Positions 7,127 through 10,777 of a DNA stretch of 10,777 bases are shown in pieces. The stretch comes from JBKEDH01 sp047975295. GTDB lineage: Bacteria > Bacteroidota > Bacteroidia > Flavobacteriales > Flavobacteriaceae. The DNA lies in contig JBKEDH010000141.1 in NCBI GenBank assembly GCA_047975295.1, positions 1 through 10,777 on the forward strand, written 5' to 3'. Each line of letters begins with the position of its first letter. Position 1 is the stretch's first letter. The position numbers and the translations under genes were made by a program. The notes below the pieces were generated by a model, which saw only the letters and a program-made list of their open reading frames with translations, did no database searches and had not been told where the DNA came from.

Positions 7127-7951
7127 GTGACTTATAAAAAATTAAGATTAAAATCGGTTTTTCTACGCAAAAATCTTCTCAAGTACATCTACAATGCTAA
7201 AGCCGGACATACAGGTGGTAGTCTATCGTGTGTGGATATTTTAAACGTACTGTACAATCGGGTATTACATGTAAATCCAAATAACTTTAAAGACCCTGAC
7301 AGGGATCGATATATACAAAGTAAAGGACATTGTGTAGAAGCTCTTTTTGTAACTTTGGCAGACAGGGGATTTTTTCCAGAATCCGATCTGGAAACCCTCT
7401 GCAAATACCAATCACATTACATTGGCCACCCCACAAAAAAAGTAAATGGAGTAGAACAGAACACAGGAGCTTTGGGTCATGGTTTACCTATTTGTGTAGG
7501 CGAAGCCATAGCTGCAAAATTAGATAACAAAACCTACCGTGTCTTCACACTTTTGGGCGATGGCGAATTACCCGAAGGTTCTAACTGGGAAGCTTTTTTA
7601 TCGGCTGCACATTATAAATTGGATAATCTGTATGCTATTTTAGACAATAACAAACAACAAATTACGGGTAGTAATCAAGAAGTAATGAACACCGATTCCA
7701 TTCGTGAAAAGTTAGAAGCTTTTGGCTGGTCTGTTAAGGAGGTGGATGGCCATGATCCCGAACAACTGGAAAATGCACTAAATAATGGACCGTTTGCAAC
7801 AGGAAAACCTAATTTTATCATTGCCCACACCATTAAGGGCAAGGGAATAAGCTATATGGAAGGCAATTTAAAATGGCATCACGGTGTACCTACCAAAGAA
7901 CAATACCAGTTGGCCTTAACAGAGTTGAACCACGCAGAAGCCCTAATCTAA
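7127..7951 (+). CDS. aptA: Two-subunit transketolase, N-terminal subunit; probable apulose-4-phosphate transketolase subunit A
   Basis: This 274-residue protein is the pyrophosphate-binding half of a transketolase. It starts at GTG 7127, 10 bp after the isomerase stop; the usual N-terminal helix (LRKNLLKYIYNAKAGHTGGS, residues 13-32) lies right after it, so no later start fits. The thiamine diphosphate/Mg motif is complete: GDGE at 144-147 and NN at 174-175. Conserved His residues are at 28 (GHTGGS), 68 (SKGH) and 118 (GHGLP), and the end of the domain shows HTIKGKG (234-240) and the HHG at 251-253. It needs the next gene's product to form an active site. This is a natural split form, not a truncation: both halves are complete and separately started. 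In the apiose route it would take a two-carbon unit from apulose 4-phosphate, leaving dihydroxyacetone phosphate and making xylulose 5-phosphate from glyceraldehyde 3-phosphate. The aptA symbol rests on gene context; ordinary pentose-phosphate activity is the main alternative. Confidence 0.85.
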   Translation: MTYKKLRLKSVFLRKNLLKYIYNAKAGHTGGSLSCVDILNVLYNRVLHVNPNNFKDPDRDRYIQSKGHCVEALFVTLADRGFFPESDLETLCKYQSHYIGHPTKKVNGVEQNTGALGHGLPICVGEAIAAKLDNKTYRVFTLLGDGELPEGSNWEAFLSAAHYKLDNLYAILDNNKQQITGSNQEVMNTDSIREKLEAFGWSVKEVDGHDPEQLENALNNGPFATGKPNFIIAHTIKGKGISYMEGNLKWHHGVPTKEQYQLALTELNHAEALI

Positions 7952-7961
7952 AAACAAAATT

Positions 7962-8933
7962 ATGGAATTAGATAAGATAGAAGATAAAGATTTAAAAATA
8001 GGAAAAGCCAATCAGGAGATATTTTCGGAAACTATGCAGGCTCTGGCCGAAACCGATAGAGATATCATTGCCGTTACAAGTGATTCCCGTGGTTCGGGAA
8101 AGCTGGTACCCTTTGGACAAAAATATCCTAATCAAATTATAGAGGTCGGTATTGCCGAACAAAATCTGGTCGGCGTTGCTGCCGGTCTGGCTTCGGCAGG
8201 TAAAAAGACATTTGCAGTCTCTCCTGCATGCTTTTTAAGTGCAAGAGCTTTAGAGCAGATTAAAAACGATGTCTGCTATTCCGACAACCCCGTTACCCTT
8301 GTAGGTATTAGTGCCGGTGTAAGTTATGGTGCCCTCGGCACTACCCATCACAGCTTACACGACTTTGCAGCTTTACGTGCCATAAACAATATAACGATTG
8401 TTGCCCCTGCCGACAATTTCGAGACCGAACAGGCGGTTCGTTTGGCGACTAAAACAAAAACTCCCATATATATGCGGTTTGGTAAAAAAGTAATGCCCTT
8501 TTTAGATGAAAATAATAAATCATTTGAATTTGGCAAAGGACGTCTTGTCCGTAACGGAAAAGATCTCACTATTATAGCCAATGGAGAAACCGTTTACCCT
8601 GCTTGGCAAGCAGCCAAAAAGTTAGAAAACGAATATGGCATACAAACAACGGTTGTAAGCATGCACACCATAAAACCTTTGGATACAAAACTACTGGAGT
8701 CGTTAGCAAAAAATGGAAGTCCCATTATTACCGTTGAAGAACATATGATTAGTGGCGGATTGGGAGAAGCCTGTGCCGCTTACCTATTCCAAAAAGGATT
8801 TAAAAACTCCTTTAAAATTGTAGGTATTCCCGATGAATACACCGTAACGGGTTCGCAAATGGAAATTTTCAACCATTACGGTATATCGCAAGATGGTTTG
8901 TACAAAACAGGCAAAAAACTGTTGGATCTATAA
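7962..8933 (+). CDS. aptB: Two-subunit transketolase, C-terminal subunit; probable apulose-4-phosphate transketolase subunit B
   Basis: This 323-residue protein contains the pyrimidine-binding domain and the C-terminal transketolase domain. The catalytic Glu that activates thiamine diphosphate is Glu66 in EVGIAEQNLVG. ALGTTHHSLHD (124-134) supplies the conserved active-site His region, followed by VAPADNFETEQAV and YMRFGK. The C-terminal domain shows IIANGETVYPAWQAAKKL, VSMHTIKPLD and VEEHMISGGLGEA, all normal for the family. ATG 7962 is 10 bp after the subunit A stop, indicating tight co-translation. The combined length of A and B (about 600 residues) matches a one-piece bacterial transketolase of about 650 minus the linker. 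Sequence alone does not separate apulose-4-phosphate activity from general transketolase or other two-subunit forms; the isomerase and kinase neighbours drive the call. Confidence 0.85.
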   Translation: MELDKIEDKDLKIGKANQEIFSETMQALAETDRDIIAVTSDSRGSGKLVPFGQKYPNQIIEVGIAEQNLVGVAAGLASAGKKTFAVSPACFLSARALEQIKNDVCYSDNPVTLVGISAGVSYGALGTTHHSLHDFAALRAINNITIVAPADNFETEQAVRLATKTKTPIYMRFGKKVMPFLDENNKSFEFGKGRLVRNGKDLTIIANGETVYPAWQAAKKLENEYGIQTTVVSMHTIKPLDTKLLESLAKNGSPIITVEEHMISGGLGEACAAYLFQKGFKNSFKIVGIPDEYTVTGSQMEIFNHYGISQDGLYKTGKKLLDL

Positions 8934-8962
8934 AAATTGAAGCATAAACACAAAAAGACAGC

Positions 8963-10459
8963 ATGCCAAAGCCCTATATATTAACGCTAGACCAAGGAAC
9001 AAGCGGAACAAAAGCAATTATTTTCGATGAATATGGAAAGGTTATCATAAAAACAACAGAACCTTTAAAATCGTATTATCCACTATCGGGATTTGTAGAA
9101 CAAGATCCTATGGAAATATACCAATCGACAATTAATGCCGTTAAAAATTGTGTTGCAAAATTCAATAAAAATTTTCAAAAAAAAGACCACCAAATTATTT
9201 CCTGTGGTATTTCCAACCAAAGAGAAACGTTCATTTTATGGGATAAAAAAGGGAAACCACTACACAATGCCATTGTTTGGCAATGCAAAAGATCGGTTGA
9301 TATTTGCGAGCGGTTAAGAAATCAAAATTTGGAAATCGAAATAAATACTGCTACGGGACTTACCATAGATCCTTACTTTTCGGCAACAAAGGCTACATGG
9401 CTTTACGAAAACAACCCCATGATAAAAACAGCCATCGAAAAAGGAGATGCTTTTTTTGGAACCATCGATACATGGTTGCTTTATATGCTTACCGATCAAA
9501 AAAGTTATAAAACCGATCACACCAATGCCTCACGAACATTATTTTACAATATTTATAACTTAGAGTGGGACAAAAATCTTTTAAAACACTTTAAATTAAG
9601 CAACTTAAATTTACCCGAAGTGACATTTTCTTCCGATAATTTTGGGGCATCGACTTTTGAAAGAACTTTTAGCACACCGCTACCTATTACGGGTATAATT
9701 GGCGATTCGCAAGCTGCTTTTTTTGGTGAAGCCTGTTTTGTAAACGGCATGGCAAAAGCCACTCTGGGAACAGGATCATCTATTTTATGGAATACAGAGA
9801 CCTTAAAAAAGCAAACTCATAGCGGCATGCTCACAACCATAGGCTGGAGTATAAAAGAACAAACCAATTATGCCGTAGAAGGAGTAATTGTAAGCTGTGG
9901 TTCTACATTGGAATGGTTAAAAAACCAATTGGGAATTTTCTCGACCTACAATAAAATTGAAGAAATGGCCTCTACTTTAAAAACCAATGAAGGCGTTTAC
10001 TTAATTCCGGCTTTTAGCGGTATGGGAGCGCCTTATTGGCAAAAAGACTGGAAGGCTTCCATACACGGATTAACCTTTGGCACCAAAAAGGAACATTTGG
10101 TACGGGCAGCATTAGAGTCTATTGCATTTCAGATACAAGATGTTATCCACACCATTGAAGGAGATACCCAAACACCATTAAAGGAGCTAAAAGTAAATGG
10201 AGGTATTACCACCAACGGCTTTTTAATGCAATTTTTAGCCGATGTATTAAAAACCCCCGTTACCAATATGGGAATTACCGATGTATCCGCTTGGGGCGCA
10301 GCACTTATGTCGGGGCTGGGTATTCATTTTTGGGAATCTCCGGACGATTTCCCTCAACCTTCGGCAGAAAGTATCAAAAGCTACACCCCAAAAAATAACC
10401 CTGCAGCTATTAAAGCGTATTCTGATTGGCTTTCGATAGTAGAAAGTAAAAAAGGATAA
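8963..10459 (+). CDS. FGGY-family carbohydrate kinase, glycerol-kinase-like; probable apulose kinase
   Basis: This 498-residue cytoplasmic ATP-dependent kinase is close to GlpK along its whole length. The N-terminal phosphate-binding segment is LDQGTSGTKAIIFDE (9-23). GFVEQDPMEIYQ, NQRET (85-89), NAIVWQC (102-108), GLTIDPYFSATK and NASRTLFYNI follow. The C-terminal domain carries GDSQAAFFGEA, GTGSS, APYWQ and VNGGITTNGFLMQFLAD. Polyol contacts of E. coli GlpK correspond to Arg87, Glu88, Trp106, Tyr138 and the catalytic base Asp248, all present. The residue 25 after the catalytic Asp, Phe270 in E. coli GlpK, is Ser273 here. That change opens the site and argues against glycerol as the main substrate; branched apulose would fit. 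A general annotation would call it glycerol kinase. It is 29 bp after the transketolase B gene and ends the operon, with no obvious hairpin after it. Any terminator must lie inside the convergent fragment. Confidence 0.85.
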   Translation: MPKPYILTLDQGTSGTKAIIFDEYGKVIIKTTEPLKSYYPLSGFVEQDPMEIYQSTINAVKNCVAKFNKNFQKKDHQIISCGISNQRETFILWDKKGKPLHNAIVWQCKRSVDICERLRNQNLEIEINTATGLTIDPYFSATKATWLYENNPMIKTAIEKGDAFFGTIDTWLLYMLTDQKSYKTDHTNASRTLFYNIYNLEWDKNLLKHFKLSNLNLPEVTFSSDNFGASTFERTFSTPLPITGIIGDSQAAFFGEACFVNGMAKATLGTGSSILWNTETLKKQTHSGMLTTIGWSIKEQTNYAVEGVIVSCGSTLEWLKNQLGIFSTYNKIEEMASTLKTNEGVYLIPAFSGMGAPYWQKDWKASIHGLTFGTKKEHLVRAALESIAFQIQDVIHTIEGDTQTPLKELKVNGGITTNGFLMQFLADVLKTPVTNMGITDVSAWGAALMSGLGIHFWESPDDFPQPSAESIKSYTPKNNPAAIKAYSDWLSIVESKKG

Positions 10460-10461
10460 TT

Positions 10462-10665
10462 TTACCGCACCGCACTAGGAACACCTTGTTTTTTACCTAT
10501 AAAAACCTCATTAAATATTACATTTTTTGTACAGGTTAGAGTCATACCGTTTTTAGCCGATTTTATATTTATGTTGTCCAATTTCACATCTTCAACCTTA
10601 GCTTTAGGATAGCCCTCTATAACGATTATCGTATTGGATACCTTGTTAAAACTCAAGTTGGACAT
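10462..10665 (-). pseudogene. Fragment resembling the C-terminus of GH28 polygalacturonase
   Basis: Sixty-seven codons on the minus strand show MSNLSFNKVSNTIIVIEG, then PKAKVEDVKLDNINIKSAKNG and KNVIFNEVFIGKKQG. The repeated pattern of short beta-helix turns, with IEG-x-P, V-x-L-x-N-I-x-I-x-S-x-x-G and K-N-V, is what I recognise from the last coils of GH28-family (pectin-cleaving, parallel beta-helix) enzymes in Bacteroidota. A whole enzyme is 400-500 residues. Directly upstream in frame are TAG and TAA (on the minus strand, within 10681-10686), and no other frame to the window edge continues the family, so this is most likely the surviving tail of a deleted gene. The ATG at 10665 is probably fortuitous. 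Its stop is 2 bp from the kinase stop on the opposite strand. The family match is weak-to-moderate because short beta-helix turns are degenerate. Confidence 0.5.
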
Positions 10666-10751
10666 AAAAATATTTGACGATTTCTATTAATAACAAAATT
10701 GAACAATGAAACAAAGATGAAGTCAATATCGATATTTATTTTCATTCTTCA

Positions 10752-10776
10752 CCGGATGTTTTTAAAAAAAATCCGG
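10752..10776. other. Hairpin CCGGAT ... ATCCGG at the window edge
   Basis: CCGGAT (10752-10757) and ATCCGG (10771-10776) are perfect inverted arms. The 13 bases between can add a T-run/A-run extension after one G-A mismatch. It has the look of a transcription terminator core, possibly bidirectional, but the flanking sequence on the right is missing. A minus-strand frame ending KTSGEE at 10742 overlaps it and cannot be judged from 12 codons. Confidence 0.3.
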
Positions 10777-10777
10777 A

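Noticed and set aside
7127..8933. Split transketolase as a frameshifted single gene, or as 1-deoxyxylulose-5-phosphate synthase
   Set aside because: Each half has its own start and complete domain boundaries and the gap is a normal 10 bp. Two-subunit transketolases are well known, and domain order and motifs fit transketolase, not the synthase.
6133..8933. Sulfoquinovose sulfo-transketolase pathway, which also uses an isomerase and a split transketolase
   Set aside because: That pathway does not need an FGGY kinase, and no sulfoacetaldehyde reductase or sulfonate exporter is seen here; the kinase points to apulose-type chemistry instead.
8963..10459. Kinase as ordinary glycerol kinase of glycerol catabolism
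   Set aside because: There is no glycerol facilitator or glycerol-3-phosphate dehydrogenase nearby, the GlpK Phe270 position is Ser, and it is locked into an operon with isomerase and transketolase.
10717..10777. Plus-strand frame starting ATG at 10717 (MKSISIFIFILHRMFLKKIR) running off the window
   Set aside because: Only 20 codons are visible; the hydrophobic run is short and is followed by basic residues, so it is a poor signal peptide. It overlaps the edge hairpin and cannot be supported.
1..10777. tRNA, rRNA, CRISPR array or riboswitch
   Set aside because: I saw no cloverleaf with CCA-type ends, no regularly spaced direct repeats and no recognisable riboswitch core on either strand; the gaps are explained by regulatory and mobile-element repeats.

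Overview
The window looks like part of a Bacteroidota chromosome, most likely a flavobacterium or a related marine or soil lineage. The evidence is a SusC/SusD outer-membrane pair, AT-rich A/T-tract leaders without clear Shine-Dalgarno sequences, and an IS982-type transposase of a kind common in this phylum. Coding strands are low in GC and look uniform, with no obvious foreign island apart from insertion-element traces.

Layout, left to right. (1) Positions 1-339 hold the 5' part of an IS982-family transposase on the minus strand, cut by the window edge; its element probably ends near 436. (2) Positions 437-776 are a long regulatory region with a 31-bp element, a 7+7 inverted repeat and a perfect 12-bp palindrome of LacI-operator type. 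(3) A SusC-like TonB-dependent transporter (777-3857) and a SusD-like lipoprotein (3878-5458) form a transport pair. (4) Positions 5459-6132 are a 674-bp gap with two inverted-repeat units (one a probable 134-bp MITE), a second perfect copy of the 31-bp element, and a strong 50-nt hairpin just before the next gene. (5) A tight four-gene operon (6133-10459) encodes a TIM-barrel sugar isomerase, the N- and C-terminal halves of a two-subunit transketolase, and a glycerol-kinase-like FGGY kinase. (6) On the minus strand, ending 2 bp from the kinase stop, lies a 67-codon fragment resembling the C-terminus of GH28 polygalacturonases. It has stop codons just upstream and appears to be a remnant.

How the genes may work together. 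An isomerase, an FGGY kinase and a split transketolase are the enzymes of the transketolase route for D-apiose: D-apiose to D-apulose, then apulose 4-phosphate, then (with glyceraldehyde 3-phosphate) dihydroxyacetone phosphate and xylulose 5-phosphate. The kinase keeps the catalytic Asp and most polyol contacts of glycerol kinase but has Ser in place of the Phe that packs against glycerol, which fits a bulkier substrate. Apiose occurs in rhamnogalacturonan II and in apiogalacturonan, both with galacturonan backbones, and the neighbouring GH28 remnant is compatible with that. The substrate assignment is inference.

The strongest sequence-level signal is the 31-bp identical element upstream of both susC and the isomerase operon. 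A second short block (AATATTG) lies at exactly the same distance in both copies. This suggests that uptake and intracellular catabolism are one regulon under a shared regulator that is not encoded in the window.
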